Positions 8,553 through 21,102 are shown, numbered from the stretch's first letter. The stretch is DNA of 64,000 nucleotides from Vibrio sp. HDW18 (GCF_011306175.1 NZ_CP049913.1:558001-622000); one strand, 5' to 3'. The notes: a model not told the origin generated them from the sequence alone. Program-made: numbers and translations.

Positions 8553-10142
8553 ATGCGAGTTAAATTCAGTTGGGTATTGGCATTGCTGCTGGTCGGCTGT
8601 CAAACCCCCCAACCAGTGGATACCACCACATCCGATGCGCAAGCGGTAAACCCAGCGGCGCCAGCGGTCAAGGTGAAAAAAGTACGTCCAGCACACGATC
8701 CCTCACTCTCGGTTGAAGTGACGGAAAGTGTGGTTGAAGAAGTGACGCTATCACCACAACAACAATCTGATGTGTGGCAACGTATTGCCATGCAGTTAAC
8801 TCTGGGCATACCAAAAGATCCGAGTGTCGATACTTACCGCGAATGGTTTATTAAAAATCCCCGTCACTTGCAGGCCATTGCCAGTCGTGCCGAGCCATTT
8901 TTGTATCTGATCACCGAAAAAGTCGAGCAGCGTGGTCTACCGATGGAATTGGCTCTGTTGCCGATTGTCGAAAGCTCATTTGACCCATTTGCCTATTCAC
9001 ATGGCAGTGCCGCAGGATTGTGGCAGTTTGTGCCTGCCACTGGCAAGCGCTATGGACTGACCCAAAATTTCTGGTATGACGGAAGACGAGATGTAGCAGC
9101 GGCTACTGATGCAGCGCTCGATTACTTGACTGTTCTCAATCAACATTTTAAGGGCGATTGGCAGCATGCGATTGCCGCTTATAACAGTGGTGAAGGGCGT
9201 GTGGCGCGTGCGATCAAAACCAATCAACAAGCGGGAAAATCCATCGATTTTTTCTCACTTAATTTACCAAAAGAAACCAGCAGTTATGTGCCAAAACTGC
9301 TCGCATTAGCCGATGTAATTGCCAATCAAGAGCGCTATGGTCTTTCGATTCCACCCATCGCAAACCGTCCAGTGTTGAGTTTGGTGGATCCGAAAGAGCA
9401 ATTGGATCTGGCGATTGCCGCGCAATATGCCGGGCTGACCGTCAAAGAGCTGCAAAGCTTTAACCCGGCCTATAATCAATGGGCCACTGCTCCTAATGGG
9501 CCACATCAATTACTGATCCCGATTGAAAACGTTGAGCGCTTTCATCAAGCGATCGAAGAGAACCGTGGCAAGGGCATCAAGGTGGTGCGCTATCAGGTAA
9601 AAGCGGGCGACACACTCAGCAGCATTGCCAATAAATACCACACCACCACCAAAGTGATTAAAACCGCCAACCAAATTACCAGCCCACAAATTCGGATTGG
9701 TGATCATTTACTGGTGCCAACCTCAGTCAAAGATGAGAAGGCTTACGCGCTGAGTGTCAATAATCGGCTGGCAAAAACTCAAGCCGCTCCACGTGGCCAA
9801 TATCAAGTTACGCATACCGTCAATACTGGTGAAAGCCTGTGGGCGATTGCCAAACGATACAATGTCTCTTATCAATCGCTCGCCAAGTGGAATGGTATGG
9901 CACCGAAGGATGCGCTGCGTAGCGGACAAAAATTGGTGATTTGGAAGGATACCAAACCGACTGGCGTGATGCGCACCGTAAACTATAAAGTGCGCTCTGG
10001 TGATTCGTTGAGCAGCATTGCCAATAAATTCAAAGTCAAAACCGCCGATATTGTTAAATGGAATGGCTTAAACAACCAAAAATATCTCCGCCCGGGCCAA
10101 CAACTCAAACTGTATGTTGATGTCACGAAAATCAGTGCCTAG
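8553..10142 (+). CDS. mltD: Membrane-bound lytic murein transglycosylase D
   Basis: Cleaves the MurNAc-GlcNAc bond of peptidoglycan, forming 1,6-anhydro ends. 529 residues. A signal peptide ends in the lipobox LLVGC (Cys16), giving an outer-membrane lipoprotein. The SLT domain spans about 120-240, with the catalytic Glu in [15 protein letters not shown] and the family motif [19 protein letters not shown]. Three LysM peptidoglycan-binding repeats follow (from about 348, 412 and 475), each starting like [13 protein letters not shown]. It lies 70 bases after gloB, the E. coli order, and its end overlaps the end of yafD by 4 bases. Confidence 0.97.
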   Translation: MRVKFSWVLALLLVGCQTPQPVDTTTSDAQAVNPAAPAVKVKKVRPAHDPSLSVEVTESVVEEVTLSPQQQSDVWQRIAMQLTLGIPKDPSVDTYREWFIKNPRHLQAIASRAEPFLYLITEKVEQRGLPMELALLPIVESSFDPFAYSHGSAAGLWQFVPATGKRYGLTQNFWYDGRRDVAAATDAALDYLTVLNQHFKGDWQHAIAAYNSGEGRVARAIKTNQQAGKSIDFFSLNLPKETSSYVPKLLALADVIANQERYGLSIPPIANRPVLSLVDPKEQLDLAIAAQYAGLTVKELQSFNPAYNQWATAPNGPHQLLIPIENVERFHQAIEENRGKGIKVVRYQVKAGDTLSSIANKYHTTTKVIKTANQITSPQIRIGDHLLVPTSVKDEKAYALSVNNRLAKTQAAPRGQYQVTHTVNTGESLWAIAKRYNVSYQSLAKWNGMAPKDALRSGQKLVIWKDTKPTGVMRTVNYKVRSGDSLSSIANKFKVKTADIVKWNGLNNQKYLRPGQQLKLYVDVTKISA

Positions 10143-11008
10143 TCGCTCGGTGGATCAACTAAACGAAAGCTGACCAGCAGTGGATTATGATCAGAAGCGC
10201 CCGATTTGGGCGCTTGTGCGTTTTCAAGCACCAAGCCACGATAAAAAATATGATCCAACGCCAAGCCATTAATAAATTGGCTGCGATGATCTGGCGTAAA
10301 AGCGACAGCTTGTAACCCAAGCGCCGCTAATTTAGCATCCAATAGTGCCATGCGAGCTTCACTCCAACTGTTAAAATCCCCCGCCACAATCATTGGCCCA
10401 CTCCAAGCTTCAAGCAGCTTCAGCAGCGTGCCAAGCTGCTGCTGATATTCCTTCGTGCCATAACTGAAGTTCACCGCATGTAAATTCACCACCGCTAACT
10501 GCTGCTGGTTACTGAGCGGATAACGCGCATAAATCGCCGATTTCGGGAGCCGTAACCAAGGTTCTTGCTGGGTATAAGCACACGCAAGGCTCGGCATAAC
10601 TTGGGCTAAATTGATCACTCCAGCCGCTTCGCCAAACACGGTAAATGCTCGCGTTTGGGTACCAGCCCAATCATGTTGGCGGATCCACTGTTCGAATGCA
10701 GGGCTAAGATTGGCTTCTTGTAACAAAAGCAGTTGCCGATCAACACTCAGCGCGCTGAGCTCAGTTGACCAATCAGGGCGATTTTGCTTATAGATATTCC
10801 AAACTAAAAGATTGAGCTGCCCTTGTTGATCTAGGCTGTGTTGCTGAACATCTTGATAACAGTGCAGCGACTCGCTGATCTGATCGCGCTGGATCACCAG
10901 TAATTCTGGCTGGTTAGGAATGGTGAATAGGTGATAAAAAGCCAGCACACCTGCTACCACTAACAGTGACAGCCCTAGCGATACTCGCGTGTAGCATTGC
11001 TTACTCAA
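10139..11008 (-). CDS. yafD: Endonuclease/exonuclease/phosphatase-family protein (YafD-like)
   Basis: 289 residues. An N-terminal hydrophobic anchor (about 9-27, [18 protein letters not shown]) precedes a metal-dependent phosphoesterase fold. Visible motifs are [19 protein letters not shown] (metal-binding Glu), [20 protein letters not shown] and the C-terminal SDHNPLLV. Target substrate unknown. Convergent and overlapping with mltD by 4 bases. Confidence 0.9.
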   Translation of the reverse strand: MSKQCYTRVSLGLSLLVVAGVLAFYHLFTIPNQPELLVIQRDQISESLHCYQDVQQHSLDQQGQLNLLVWNIYKQNRPDWSTELSALSVDRQLLLLQEANLSPAFEQWIRQHDWAGTQTRAFTVFGEAAGVINLAQVMPSLACAYTQQEPWLRLPKSAIYARYPLSNQQQLAVVNLHAVNFSYGTKEYQQQLGTLLKLLEAWSGPMIVAGDFNSWSEARMALLDAKLAALGLQAVAFTPDHRSQFINGLALDHIFYRGLVLENAQAPKSGASDHNPLLVSFRLVDPPSD

Positions 11009-11138
11009 ATCTTGCCCTCAAAATACAGCCGGTATTCAAGAATACACTGTCCATCGCCACAGCATTTATTTTCCAATCAACCGATTTTAAAAGCTGAACT
11101 TATGTTCAAAACTTAGCTGATTTTCCAAATGGCAGGAG

Positions 11139-11173
11139 CTGAAAAATAGAATAAGGAGCCGCAGCTCCTTATT
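11139..11173 (-). terminator. Intrinsic terminator of glnB
   Basis: A 10-bp perfect stem (11150-11159 with 11164-11173) around a 4-base loop is followed on the minus strand by TCTATTTTTC. It starts 28 bases after the glnB stop. Confidence 0.9.
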
Positions 11174-11201
11174 ATCAATCTGATCAACTGGTGATGAAAG
11201 G

Positions 11202-11549
<348 letters not shown>

Positions 11550-11713
11550 TTAAACGACTGTCACTGCTCGGCATTATCTGTCAGCTATTCTCAACAATCA
11601 ATAAAAAGCCCATACTGGTTAGCTTGTGTTGCAATGCTCTGCATGGTCTGACTTTCGCATCGCCTCTTATGCGATGGCCCTTCGATCACCGCGATAGATT
11701 CAAAGATCCAAAT

Positions 11714-13018
11714 TCAAGACTTAGACCAAATCAATTCACCCTCTTGCCCACTCCACGCCCGATCGACAAATAAGCCCGCGACACAAACTACTTGCTGTTG
11801 ATACATCAAGATCGGGATTTGACGCCGCAACCAACTCGGCACCCCATATTCCTGATAGAGCTTTTTCAGTTTACGCGAACCCACTCGCCCCACCGGACAA
11901 GCTTGCAAGCCCTGTGGATCAAAACTGACCCACAGTTGACTCGCCTCTGCTGGCCATTTGAGATAACCCGTAGAATTTTTTTGCAAGGTAAGCCAACCTA
12001 AATCATGTGGCAACTTCAGCGCTTGATCGGCGACGATGGCACTGCGCCAAGCCGTCACATCAAGCCTAGGTTGCACCACATACAAGCGCTGCTGAAAACG
12101 GCGCACTTCGATATGATCAAGCTTTAATTGAGGATTGGCATCTTGGCGGGCCAACGCAACCTCATGCCACAGTCGTTCAGTATGTTGCCGGCTTGGCATC
12201 GGCAATTGCTGATCAGCAAACCAAGCGCGGAGCAGTTGACGGCGCATGGCGGGGCTGCAGTTGAGCAAATCGGCAATCGCCAGTGAACCATCTGCCGCCA
12301 GCGCTTGGTGTAACCTTTCCTGCAGCAGCTCTTGCAGTAGTGACTCTTGCTCGGCGCACAGTTCGGCGCTGCGCTGCACCGCTTGGCGGATCGCTGGCCA
12401 GCGCTGACTCAGCAGCGGCGCTACCTGATGGCGCAAAAAATTACGCTCATAGCGAGTATCAAAGTTACTTTCATCCGTCACCCAGCTCAATGAGTGCTGC
12501 ACGGCGTACGCTTCAATCTGCTCACGGCTCACCATCAATAATGGACGTGCTAGATGTCCCAATCCAAAGGGCGCATAAGCAGCCATCGCCGCTAACCCTT
12601 TCGGACCACTGCCACGTTTTAGGGCCAGCAAAACAGTTTCCAGTTGATCATCGGCATGCTGACCAAGCAACAGCAACGTGTCATTATCGATATACGGAGT
12701 CAATGCTTGATAACGCGCTTCACGCGCCATCTGTTCAATGCTATCACCGCGATTAATCGCCAGTTGCACATATTCAACTTGGCATTCCACAGCCACTTCA
12801 CGCGCCCACACTTGGCAGTTTTTCGCCCATTGATCGGCATGTGGGCTCAGACCATGATGCACATGCACGGCGGCCACTTGCCAGCCAAATTCATCCCGCC
12901 CGCGGGCCAACAGTGCCAGTAACACGCGAGAATCGACCCCACCACTCAATGCCAGCACCAATTGGCGAAAGGGATAGCGGGCCATTTGCTGTACAAAATG
13001 AAGATAGAGATCGCTCAT
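11714..13018 (-). CDS. tilS: tRNA(Ile)-lysidine synthase
   Basis: Adds lysine to C34 of the minor tRNA-Ile(CAU), switching its identity from Met to Ile; essential in bacteria. 434 residues. The PP-loop [15 protein letters not shown] is at about 22-36, followed by [26 protein letters not shown] and the insertion and C-terminal domains (ending [28 protein letters not shown] region, the tRNA-binding C-terminal fold). It is transcribed towards glnB and follows accA, separated from it by a terminator. Confidence 0.97.
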   Translation of the reverse strand: MSDLYLHFVQQMARYPFRQLVLALSGGVDSRVLLALLARGRDEFGWQVAAVHVHHGLSPHADQWAKNCQVWAREVAVECQVEYVQLAINRGDSIEQMAREARYQALTPYIDNDTLLLLGQHADDQLETVLLALKRGSGPKGLAAMAAYAPFGLGHLARPLLMVSREQIEAYAVQHSLSWVTDESNFDTRYERNFLRHQVAPLLSQRWPAIRQAVQRSAELCAEQESLLQELLQERLHQALAADGSLAIADLLNCSPAMRRQLLRAWFADQQLPMPSRQHTERLWHEVALARQDANPQLKLDHIEVRRFQQRLYVVQPRLDVTAWRSAIVADQALKLPHDLGWLTLQKNSTGYLKWPAEASQLWVSFDPQGLQACPVGRVGSRKLKKLYQEYGVPSWLRRQIPILMYQQQVVCVAGLFVDRAWSGQEGELIWSKS

Positions 13019-13067
13019 AAGCTACACCGAATTCAAAACCGTGGCGCAAGTGTATCGCTTGAGCCTA

Positions 13068-13100
13068 GAAAAACCAAAGGGCTGGCACTCGCCAACCCTT
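13068..13100 (-). terminator. Intrinsic terminator after accA
   Basis: A 9-bp stem with one G-T pair (13077-13085 with 13092-13100) around a 6-base loop is followed on the minus strand by TGGTTTTTTC. It marks the end of the long lpx-dnaE-accA transcript. Confidence 0.85.
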
Positions 13101-13135
13101 GTGTTTATAGACGCGATGCCTTAACGGCTCGGCCA

Positions 13136-14095
13136 TCAACAGTAACCGTAATTCATCAAACGCTGATAACGGCGCTCAAGCAAGTTTTGCGGATTCAGCT
13201 GATCGAGATCGGCTAACTGACGCAGCAAAGTCGCTTTAACATTTTGTGCCGTCTGTACATGGTTACGATGCGCGCCACCCAGTGGTTCAGCAATAATTTC
13301 ATCAATCAATTCCAGCTCTTTCAGGCGTGGCGCAATCAAGCCCATCGCTTCGGCAGCTTGCGGGGCTTTATCAGAATCACGCCATAAGATTGAGGCACAA
13401 CCTTCGGGGGAAATAACGGAATAGGTCGAATATTGCAGCATATTCACATAGTCACCAACCCCAATCGCTAATGCGCCACCAGAGCCACCTTCACCAACCA
13501 CGTTACAAATCACCGGCACTTTAAGACCAGACATCACCTTGAGGTTTCTCGCAATCGCTTCCGATTGACCGCGCTCTTCCGCGCCCACCCCTGGGTATGC
13601 ACCCGCCGTGTCGATGAAGGTAATGATCGGCATATTGAAACGCTCAGCCATCTGCATTAAACGCAGTGCTTTGCGGTAACCTTCTGGTTTTGGCATGCCA
13701 AAGTTGCGACGCACTTTTTCACGGGTTTCACGACCTTTCTGGTGACCAATCACCATCACCGCACGACCATCCAGTCGCGCAATGCCACCGACAATCGCTT
13801 TATCATCAGCGAAAGCACGATCACCAGCCAGCTCATCAAATTCAGTGAAAATATGGTTAAGGTAATCCAGCGTGTAAGGACGCTGTGGATGACGCGCTAA
13901 TTGCGCCACTTGCCAAGCCCCTAAATCACTGAAAATTTTCTTTTTCAGCTCAAGGCTTTTTTTCTCAAGCTGTTCGAGTTCTTTGTCGAGATCCACCGAT
14001 GGGCTCGTACTGTGACGAGACACATCACGCAGCGCCTGAATTTTCGTTTCCAGTTCGACTATCGGTTTTTCAAAATCAAGAAAATTGAGGCTCAT
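13136..14095 (-). CDS. accA: Acetyl-CoA carboxylase carboxyltransferase, alpha subunit
   Basis: With AccD transfers carboxyl from carboxybiotin to acetyl-CoA, making malonyl-CoA for fatty acid synthesis. 319 residues, standard length. Motifs include [10 protein letters not shown] at the N-terminus, [40 protein letters not shown] and the oxyanion region [15 protein letters not shown]. It lies 54 bases after dnaE, the order found in E. coli, and ends the operon at the terminator at 13068-13100. Confidence 0.98.
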   Translation of the reverse strand: MSLNFLDFEKPIVELETKIQALRDVSRHSTSPSVDLDKELEQLEKKSLELKKKIFSDLGAWQVAQLARHPQRPYTLDYLNHIFTEFDELAGDRAFADDKAIVGGIARLDGRAVMVIGHQKGRETREKVRRNFGMPKPEGYRKALRLMQMAERFNMPIITFIDTAGAYPGVGAEERGQSEAIARNLKVMSGLKVPVICNVVGEGGSGGALAIGVGDYVNMLQYSTYSVISPEGCASILWRDSDKAPQAAEAMGLIAPRLKELELIDEIIAEPLGGAHRNHVQTAQNVKATLLRQLADLDQLNPQNLLERRYQRLMNYGYC

Positions 14096-14149
14096 CTATC
14101 GATCCTTTCTGACTCAGCCAGGCCTCCTTTAGTGGGCACCGGCTGAATT

Positions 14150-17100
14150 TTAGTTAAATTCGAGTTCTACCTGATCCTGACCAAGTAGCTGCTTTAATTC
14201 GTCTAACAATGTATCGCTGGGCGTGACTCGCCACTCTGTGCCTAAGGTTAGGCGCGCTCGTGCATCTGGGCGCTGGTAGTATACATTGACCGGTACAGTT
14301 CCGGCGCGGTGAGGTTCCAGTATCTGACTAAAACGCTCAAAAAAGAGTGGATCAATCTGCGACTGTAAAATCGAAATCGATAAACCACGGGCAAATTTTT
14401 CACGTGCACCACCCAAGTCCATCAGTTCACGCGCCGACATTTTAAGCCCGCCATTGAAGTCATCAAAGCTGACCTGTCCACTAACAACCAGAATTTTATC
14501 TTTTTCTAACCAATCTGCATACCGATCCAACGCTTCAGAGTACAGCATCACTTCCATACGCCCAGAACGATCATCTAAAGTCAGTAAACCGATCCGCGTG
14601 CCACGTTTGGTGGTCATCACCCGCGCGGCTATGACTAAACCGGCTACGGTTAATGACTGATCGCGGCGAGTCGGTGCCGCTTCGTTCAAACGACAACTGG
14701 TGTATTGGCTCAGCTCTTTGAGATACTCATCCACCGGATGCCCAGTCAGATACAGACCAAGCGTTTCCCGTTCGCCTTCTAAGCGCACTTTTTCTGGCCA
14801 TTCGGGTGCTTGGGTATATTTTTGCTCAACCTCTTCTGGCGCATCGGTCAGCACGCCAAACATATCCGCTTGTCCAAATGCTTCGGCTTGGTGATGTTGG
14901 CTGGCTGCGCGTACCGCATCATCCACGGATGCCATCATCGCCGCACGGTGCGGGCCTAATTTATCTAACGCGCCAGCCAGAATCAATTTTTCAATCACCC
15001 GCTTGTTGACCTTTTTCAGATCAATCCGCGCGCAGAAATCAAATAAATCTTTAAAATAACCCTGTTGTTGACGCGCAGCGAGGATCGCTTCAATCGGACC
15101 TTCACCCACCCCTTTAATCGCGCCGATACCATACACAATCGCCCCATTATCATCGACGTTAAAACGATACAAACCAGAGTTAATATCGGGGGGCAATACG
15201 GTTAAGCCCATGTTTTTGCACTCATCGACCAAACCGACCACTTTTTCGGTGTTGTCCATATCGGCGGTCATTACCGCCGCCATGAATTCTGCTGGGTAGT
15301 GAGTCTTTAACCATAAGGTTTGGTAAGAAACTAAAGCATAAGCGGCCGAGTGCGATTTGTTAAATCCATATCCGGCGAATTTCTCCACCAGATCGAAGAT
15401 CTTCATTGCCAGTTCGCCATCGACACCGTTTTGTTCGGCACCATCTTGGAATACCGCCCGCTGCTTGGCCATCTCTTCTGGCTTTTTCTTACCCATCGCA
15501 CGGCGCAGCATATCTGCTCCACCCAAAGTGTAACCAGAGAGAACCTGCGCAATCTGCATCACTTGTTCTTGATACAAAATAATGCCGTAGGTTGGCTCTA
15601 AGATCTCTTTGAGCGACTCATGTTGCCATTTTTCATCAGGATACGAGATTGCTTCACGGCCATGTTTACGGTCGATAAAGTTATCCACCATCCCCGATTG
15701 CAGCGGCCCCGGACGAAACAGCGCCACTAGAGCGATAATATCTTCAAAACAGTCCGGCTGTAGCCGCTTGATCAGCTCTTTCATGCCGCGTGATTCAAGC
15801 TGAAATACCGCGGTGGTTTTAGCATCTTGCAGATTGCGGAACGAACGCGCATCGTCGAGTGGGATCGCTTCAATCCGGATTGGTGCCGCACCGGTTTTTT
15901 GCAAGCGTGGGTTAATCAAGCCTAGCGCCCAATCAATAATGGTCAGGGTGCGTAAGCCTAGAAAGTCAAATTTGACTAATCCTGCAGTTTCAACATCGTT
16001 TTTATCAAACTGAGTGACTGGGAAGTTGCCCTCCGCATCGCAGTAAATCGGCGCAAAATCGGTGATCGCAGTGGGCGAAATCACCACTCCGCCTGCGTGC
16101 TTGCCGGCGTTACGGGTACAGCCTTCCAGAATGCGACATTTATCGATCAGCTCTTTAACTTCTTCATCCGCGTCATACAGCTCTTGCAACGCGGGCTCGG
16201 CGATAAAGGCTTTTTCCAGCGTCATGCCCGGATCGGGCGGGACTAATTTGGAAATCCGATCGACAAAGCCAAACGGATGACCGAGTACGCGTCCCACATC
16301 ACGGATCACCGCTTTGGCAGCCATAGTACCGAAAGTAATGATTTGTGATACCGCATCACGACCATACATTTCGGCAACGTGATCAATCACTTGGTCACGC
16401 TTATCCATACAGAAATCGACGTCAAAGTCGGGCATCGATACCCGCTCTGGGTTCAAGAAACGTTCGAACAGCAGATCGTATTCCAATGGGTCAAGATCGG
16501 TAATTTTCAGCGCATACGCCACCAATGAACCTGCGCCCGAGCCCCGCCCCGGCCCCACTGGTATATCATTATCTTTTGACCACTGGATAAACTCCATTAC
16601 GATCAAAAAGTAGCCAGGAAAGCCCATCTGGTTGATCACATCCAGCTCAATTTGTAATCGCTCATCATACTCTGGGCGACGCTGGGCACGCACTTGTGGA
16701 TCCGGGAACAGAAATTCGAGCCGCTCTTCCAACCCTTGGCGAGATTTCATCACTAAGAAATTTTCAATCGCCATGCCATCGGTTGGAAAATTGGGCAGGA
16801 AATATTCGCCTAAGCGGACAGTTACGTTACAACGCTTAGCAATCTCGACACTGTTTTGCAGCGCGGCAGGAAGATCGGCAAACAGCTCACACATCTCCGC
16901 TTCACTGCGCAAATACTGTTTCGGGCTGTAATTTTTCGGACGACGTGGATCTTCCAGCGTGTAGCCATCATGGATCGCAACACGAATTTCGTGCGCTTCA
17001 AACGACTCTTCGCTGATAAACACCACTTCATTGGTTGCAACCACCGGCAACTGATACTGTTCAGCCACTTCTAACGCAAAATGTAGGTAGCTCTCTTCAT

Positions 17101-17629
17101 CGGCACGCCCGGTACGGATCAGTTCGAGGTAGAAATGATCGGCAAAGTGAGTCTGATAAAACTCTACGCACTGTGCCACTTGCTGTTGATTGCCTTTGAG
17201 TAACGCGCGCCCTAGCTCACCACTTTTCCCCCCAGAGAGTACGATCAGCCCTGCGGCGTGTTCCACCAACCACGCTTTATCCAACACCGGTTGATGCTGG
17301 ACATGGCCTCGTAGATAGGCTTTAGAAATCAATAAAGTGAGGTTTTTATAACCGAGATTATCTTTGGCGAGCAGGGTCAGCTTGGTCAGCTCGTCACCAA
17401 ACTCTTGCGATTGCAGCATGAAGTCCGCGCCGATGATCGGCTTAACCCCGCAGTTATGGGCGGTACTGTAAAATTTTACTAAACCGCATAGGTTGGTGAA
17501 GTCGGTCAATGCCATGGCGGGCATGCCCATGGCGGCAACTTTTTTCACCAACGGCGAAACTTTGGACAAACCATCCACCATCGAAAAATCACTGTGGGTA
17601 CGTAAGTGGATGAATTTTGGGTCTGACAT
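14150..17629 (-). CDS. dnaE: DNA polymerase III alpha subunit
   Basis: Catalytic subunit of the replicative polymerase. 1159 residues from MSDPKF. Domains: PHP ([13 protein letters not shown] at the N-terminus), palm with the catalytic PDFDVDF acids around residue 400, [16 protein letters not shown] in the fingers/palm, then thumb, helix-hairpin-helix ([14 protein letters not shown]), OB fold ([20 protein letters not shown]) and C-terminal tail. The frame opens 15 bases earlier at a TTG, but the family start and absence of a ribosome site for TTG favour 17629. Ribosome site for the ATG is also weak. Confidence 0.98.
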   Translation of the reverse strand: MSDPKFIHLRTHSDFSMVDGLSKVSPLVKKVAAMGMPAMALTDFTNLCGLVKFYSTAHNCGVKPIIGADFMLQSQEFGDELTKLTLLAKDNLGYKNLTLLISKAYLRGHVQHQPVLDKAWLVEHAAGLIVLSGGKSGELGRALLKGNQQQVAQCVEFYQTHFADHFYLELIRTGRADEESYLHFALEVAEQYQLPVVATNEVVFISEESFEAHEIRVAIHDGYTLEDPRRPKNYSPKQYLRSEAEMCELFADLPAALQNSVEIAKRCNVTVRLGEYFLPNFPTDGMAIENFLVMKSRQGLEERLEFLFPDPQVRAQRRPEYDERLQIELDVINQMGFPGYFLIVMEFIQWSKDNDIPVGPGRGSGAGSLVAYALKITDLDPLEYDLLFERFLNPERVSMPDFDVDFCMDKRDQVIDHVAEMYGRDAVSQIITFGTMAAKAVIRDVGRVLGHPFGFVDRISKLVPPDPGMTLEKAFIAEPALQELYDADEEVKELIDKCRILEGCTRNAGKHAGGVVISPTAITDFAPIYCDAEGNFPVTQFDKNDVETAGLVKFDFLGLRTLTIIDWALGLINPRLQKTGAAPIRIEAIPLDDARSFRNLQDAKTTAVFQLESRGMKELIKRLQPDCFEDIIALVALFRPGPLQSGMVDNFIDRKHGREAISYPDEKWQHESLKEILEPTYGIILYQEQVMQIAQVLSGYTLGGADMLRRAMGKKKPEEMAKQRAVFQDGAEQNGVDGELAMKIFDLVEKFAGYGFNKSHSAAYALVSYQTLWLKTHYPAEFMAAVMTADMDNTEKVVGLVDECKNMGLTVLPPDINSGLYRFNVDDNGAIVYGIGAIKGVGEGPIEAILAARQQQGYFKDLFDFCARIDLKKVNKRVIEKLILAGALDKLGPHRAAMMASVDDAVRAASQHHQAEAFGQADMFGVLTDAPEEVEQKYTQAPEWPEKVRLEGERETLGLYLTGHPVDEYLKELSQYTSCRLNEAAPTRRDQSLTVAGLVIAARVMTTKRGTRIGLLTLDDRSGRMEVMLYSEALDRYADWLEKDKILVVSGQVSFDDFNGGLKMSARELMDLGGAREKFARGLSISILQSQIDPLFFERFSQILEPHRAGTVPVNVYYQRPDARARLTLGTEWRVTPSDTLLDELKQLLGQDQVELEFN

Positions 17630-17673
17630 GCAAGGAGTATCCAAATCTTAGGCAACGCAATTGCGCCCTATTC

Positions 17674-17801
17674 TATACCAAAACTACTTGGAGTTGCAGG
17701 TAGGCGGCAAGAGTGTGAATCCCCATGAGCATAGATAAACTATGTGATTGGGGTGAACCAACGTAGCCAACACCGCTGCAGCTTCAATTAGCAAGGGGAT
17801 A
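17674..17801 (+). repeat. Full-length ERIC element
   Basis: 128 bases with imperfect terminal inverted repeats (left CTACTTGGAGTTGCAG, right CTGCAGCTTCAATTAG) and the central palindromic core around ATCCCCATGAGC / TGATTGGGGTGA. It lies between rnhB and dnaE and would be transcribed within the operon as a long hairpin RNA. Confidence 0.93.
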
Positions 17802-17828
17802 CGTTAATCTGCGTTGGCTTTCAGTTGC

Positions 17829-18449
17829 TTATTGTCGGCTAAGGGCTCGTTTTACCGGACCAAAGCTTGTACGGTGTTGGGCAATTACGCCATGCTGCTC
17901 AATCGCGGCTAAATGTGCAGCCGTCGGGTAGCCTTTGTGCTGAGCAAAGCCAAATTGCGGATATTGCTCATCCAGCGCTTGCATCTCTTGATCGCGGATC
18001 ACTTTGGCTAAAATCGAAGCAGCACTGATTTGTGCTACACGCAAATCACCTTTGACCACCGCTTGAGCATCCATCGGCAGTTGTGGCACTTTATTACCAT
18101 CCACCAACACTAAATCCGGCTGCAGCGCCAACCCTGCCACCGCACGCTGCATTGCAACCAGCGTCGCTTGCAGGATGTTGAGTTGATCAATCTCTTGCGG
18201 CGAACAGCGACCAATTGACCAAGCTAAGGCTTTTTGCTGAATCTCAGGAAATAGCGCTAAACGTTTTTTTTCGCTGAGTTTTTTCGAATCATTCAAACCG
18301 ATGATCGGCTGATTGGGATCGAGGATCACCGCAGCAGTGACCACATCCCCGACTAAAGGGCCACGCCCAACTTCGTCTACCCCAGCAATCAAGGTATAGC
18401 CGGTGGGGATCTGAAATGGAGTCAGTTCAATGCTTGGTTGCTTGGCCAT
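17829..18449 (-). CDS. rnhB: Ribonuclease HII
   Basis: Removes single ribonucleotides and RNA primers from DNA. 206 residues. The metal site is visible: [14 protein letters not shown] (Asp, Glu), the second Asp in [12 protein letters not shown], and the GIGRGS-like SKKLSEKKR loop. Lies 18 bases after lpxB and upstream of dnaE, the standard order. An ERIC element separates it from dnaE. Confidence 0.97.
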   Translation of the reverse strand: MAKQPSIELTPFQIPTGYTLIAGVDEVGRGPLVGDVVTAAVILDPNQPIIGLNDSKKLSEKKRLALFPEIQQKALAWSIGRCSPQEIDQLNILQATLVAMQRAVAGLALQPDLVLVDGNKVPQLPMDAQAVVKGDLRVAQISAASILAKVIRDQEMQALDEQYPQFGFAQHKGYPTAAHLAAIEQHGVIAQHRTSFGPVKRALSRQ

Positions 18450-18467
18450 GTTGGTTTCTCAATCTTA

Positions 18468-19613
18468 TTAATTTTGTTGCTCAATCAAACGCAGTACGGC
18501 TTGCGCAGCTTGTTGATCGGCATCTTTACGGATCCATTGATGCATTTCGGTAAATTTGTTCATCAAGGCTTGATTATCATTGTCGAGCAAACGGCTCACT
18601 TCATGGTAAAGATTGTCGACCGTGCAATTCTCTTGCAGCAGCTCTTTGACCAACGCTTCACCGGCCAAAATATTCGGCAATGAGACATAAGGCGTTTTCA
18701 GCAGCCGTTTCGCCAGCCAGGCCGTCAAGGCATTCACACGATAGCCAACCACCATTGGCCGTTTGAGTAACATGCACTCGAGGGCCACAGTACCGGAAGC
18801 CAGCATCACTACATCGGCCGCGGTGATCACATCCCGCGCGGTATCATCCACCAATACAAAATTAAGCTCTGGGGCGACTTGCTGCCAAGCCTGTTCAAAC
18901 TGTGCACGCCGTTTGGCATTCACTAAAGCGACCACAAAGCCAAGATCGGGATAACGGGCATGCAGTTTTTGACACGTGGCGATAAAGGGTTCAGCCAGCA
19001 GCTTCATTTCACCACCACGACTGCCGGGCAATACGGCTAACCAACGACGTTGCTGATCTAAGCCGAGTAACTGACGCGCCGCTGATTGATCCGGCTGTAG
19101 TGGAAGCGAGTCGGCTAAGGTGTGGCCGATAAACTCGCACGGCACTTGAAAGCGATCGTAAAACGCTTTCTCAAACGGTAGAAAAGCTAAGACTAAATCA
19201 GTGGCCGCCGCAATACCGTGGATCCGATTTTGTCGCCAAGCCCACACCGATGGACTGACGTAATGCACGGTTTTAATGCCCGCTTGTTTGAGGCTCAGCT
19301 CAAGGCGTAAATTAAAATCCGGTGCATCAATGCCGACGAAGACATCTGGCGGATTGGCGGTGAAATATTTAACCAATTCAGCTTTGACTTTTAGTAACCG
19401 TGGCAAACGCCCCAGCACTTCAACCAACCCCATCACCGCCAGCTCTTCCATATCAAATAGAGATTGGCAGCCAAGCGCGATCATTTTCGGCCCACCGATG
19501 CCAACAAATTCAGCCTCTGGATACCGTGCACGTATCGCTTGGATTAAGCCGGCACCTAAGGTATCACCGGAGAGTTCACCCGCAACGATGCCGATCCGTA
19601 ATGGTTTGTTCAT
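18468..19613 (-). CDS. lpxB: Lipid A disaccharide synthase
   Basis: GT19 glycosyltransferase joining UDP-2,3-diacylglucosamine and lipid X in lipid A synthesis at the inner membrane. 381 residues, with the N-terminal [48 protein letters not shown] and [10 protein letters not shown] motifs. It follows lpxA after a 159-base gap that holds a possible terminator, unlike the tight lpxA-lpxB junction in E. coli. Confidence 0.97.
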   Translation of the reverse strand: MNKPLRIGIVAGELSGDTLGAGLIQAIRARYPEAEFVGIGGPKMIALGCQSLFDMEELAVMGLVEVLGRLPRLLKVKAELVKYFTANPPDVFVGIDAPDFNLRLELSLKQAGIKTVHYVSPSVWAWRQNRIHGIAAATDLVLAFLPFEKAFYDRFQVPCEFIGHTLADSLPLQPDQSAARQLLGLDQQRRWLAVLPGSRGGEMKLLAEPFIATCQKLHARYPDLGFVVALVNAKRRAQFEQAWQQVAPELNFVLVDDTARDVITAADVVMLASGTVALECMLLKRPMVVGYRVNALTAWLAKRLLKTPYVSLPNILAGEALVKELLQENCTVDNLYHEVSRLLDNDNQALMNKFTEMHQWIRKDADQQAAQAVLRLIEQQN

Positions 19614-19662
19614 CCTATTTCCTCTGGCGTTTTATCTAACATCGCCCTATTCGCTACCGGTT

Positions 19663-19700
19663 AAAAAAGGCAAAAGACCGCAGCAAAGCAGCGATCTTTT
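19663..19700 (-). terminator. Terminator/attenuator between lpxA and lpxB
   Basis: A 10-bp stem with one G-T pair (19672-19681 with 19691-19700) around a 9-base loop is followed on the minus strand by TTTTGCCTTTTTT. The form is a good intrinsic terminator, inside what is usually a continuous lpx operon. Confidence 0.75.
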
Positions 19701-19772
19701 AATAACTCGGTAAGAGCGCAACTCATGACAGGGCACGAGTTAGTAAAGCTGTTGAGTTAACAAGCGGTTGAT

Positions 19773-20561
19773 TTAGCGAATAATGCCACGCTGTGACTGC
19801 TGCAGAAACTCAAGGAACAACTGCACGCTAGGATATTGCTCCGCTTCTTGAGCAATTTCTGCCTTAGCTGCATCTAAGGTCAGACCATTGCGGTACAAAG
19901 ATTTGTATGCTCGACGAATCGCATGAATTTCCGCTTTTTCAAAACCGCGCCGCTTCAGACCTTCCACGTTGATGCCAAATGGCGCACAGTGGTTACCTTG
20001 GGCCATCAGATACGGTGGCACATCCTGCACCACAATTGAACCACCACCAAGCATACAGTGGTCGCCAATTTGGCAGAACTGGTGAATCGCCGACATACCG
20101 CCAACAATCACTTGATTACCAATTTTGACATGTCCGGCTAACGTTGCATTATTGGCGAAAATACAGCGATCACCAATTACACAGTCGTGGGCCACATGGG
20201 CATTGATCATAAACAGGTTATCGCTACCCACTACGGTAATGCCTTGATCTTGCACTGTACCACGATGCATGGTCACGCTCTCACGGATAGTATTACGATC
20301 ACCAATAATCAGTTGCGTATCTTCACCTGCGTATTTCAAGTCCTGACACGCTTCACCTATCGAGGCAAACTGGAAAATACGGTTAAAACAACCAATTTTA
20401 GTCGGGCCTTTGACCACTACATGGGAGAGCAATTCGCTACCTTCACCGATTTCCACTTTGCTATCAACAAAACAGAATGGGCCAATTTTAACGTTGGCAC
20501 CAATAATAGCGCCAGGCTCGACTACTGCACTAGGATGAATTTGGGCAGATTCGTGGATCAT
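19773..20561 (-). CDS. lpxA: UDP-N-acetylglucosamine O-acyltransferase
   Basis: First step of lipid A synthesis: acyl transfer from acyl-ACP to the 3-OH of UDP-GlcNAc. 262 residues from [10 protein letters not shown], the standard length; the frame opens 117 bases earlier inside fabZ but that extension is a shadow. Left-handed beta-helix hexapeptide repeats fill the N-terminal two thirds. The catalytic His lies in [12 protein letters not shown], and the helical C-terminus starts near [12 protein letters not shown]. It starts 1 base after fabZ. Confidence 0.97.
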   Translation of the reverse strand: MIHESAQIHPSAVVEPGAIIGANVKIGPFCFVDSKVEIGEGSELLSHVVVKGPTKIGCFNRIFQFASIGEACQDLKYAGEDTQLIIGDRNTIRESVTMHRGTVQDQGITVVGSDNLFMINAHVAHDCVIGDRCIFANNATLAGHVKIGNQVIVGGMSAIHQFCQIGDHCMLGGGSIVVQDVPPYLMAQGNHCAPFGINVEGLKRRGFEKAEIHAIRRAYKSLYRNGLTLDAAKAEIAQEAEQYPSVQLFLEFLQQSQRGIIR

Positions 20562-20562
20562 A

Positions 20563-21015
20563 TTAAAACTCTCGACGTGCGCATTTAAGTTGAGCGGAAC
20601 AAACCACATCACCATCAACCTTGGCAATACCATTAAACAGGGCAATACCACGGCGCTCTTTGACAAATTCAACTTCAATCATCAGTTGATCGCCAGGGGT
20701 AACGGGTTTGCGGAATTTGGCGTCATCAATGCTGGCAAAATAGTACAATTCATTTTCTTTTGGTGCGCCAAAGGTTTTGAACGCCAAAAGACCGGTAGCT
20801 TGCGCCATCGCTTCTAAAATCAGCACTCCGGGGAAGACCGGCAGTTGTGGAAAATGACCGGTAAACTGAGGCTCATTCACTGACACATTTTTTAGGCCAA
20901 TTAGGTACTTACCTTCTTGATAGTCGGTCACACGATCAATCAGCAAAAATGGATAGCGGTGCGGCAGAAGCGATTGAATTTCAGTGATATTCATCGTTTT
21001 CTTATCAGTAGTCAA
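20563..21015 (-). CDS. fabZ: (3R)-hydroxyacyl-ACP dehydratase
   Basis: Hot-dog-fold dehydratase of the fatty acid cycle. 150 residues. The catalytic His and Glu lie in [20 protein letters not shown]. Start choice: ATGs at 21024 and 21021 lie 0-3 bases from the AGGA ribosome site, while a TTG at 21015 has 8-base spacing and gives the N-terminus TTDKKT, matching the TTG start of E. coli fabZ (TTNTHT). TTG is therefore preferred. lpxA begins 1 base later. Confidence 0.93.
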   Translation of the reverse strand: MTTDKKTMNITEIQSLLPHRYPFLLIDRVTDYQEGKYLIGLKNVSVNEPQFTGHFPQLPVFPGVLILEAMAQATGLLAFKTFGAPKENELYYFASIDDAKFRKPVTPGDQLMIEVEFVKERRGIALFNGIAKVDGDVVCSAQLKCARREF

Positions 21016-21064
21016 AATCATCATCCTGTGTATAAATAGATAAATAGGGGGACACCCAACAGCG

Positions 21065-21085
21065 AAAAGACTCGCAATCTGCGAG
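21065..21085 (-). terminator. Small terminator-like hairpin between lpxD and fabZ
   Basis: A 6-bp GC-rich stem (21071-21076 with 21080-21085) and 3-base loop are followed on the minus strand by TCTTTT. It is weak and may act as an attenuator or processing site. Confidence 0.45.
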
Positions 21086-21102
21086 CCTTAGTAACCAACC
21101 AT

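Noticed and set aside
11640..11690. Inverted repeat CATCGC/GCGATG between glnB and tilS
   Set aside because: Short, with no T run on either strand; no function can be supported.
20562..20678. Longer lpxA from an upstream start
   Set aside because: The extra 39 residues are read out of frame from fabZ; the LpxA family starts MIHESAxIHP.
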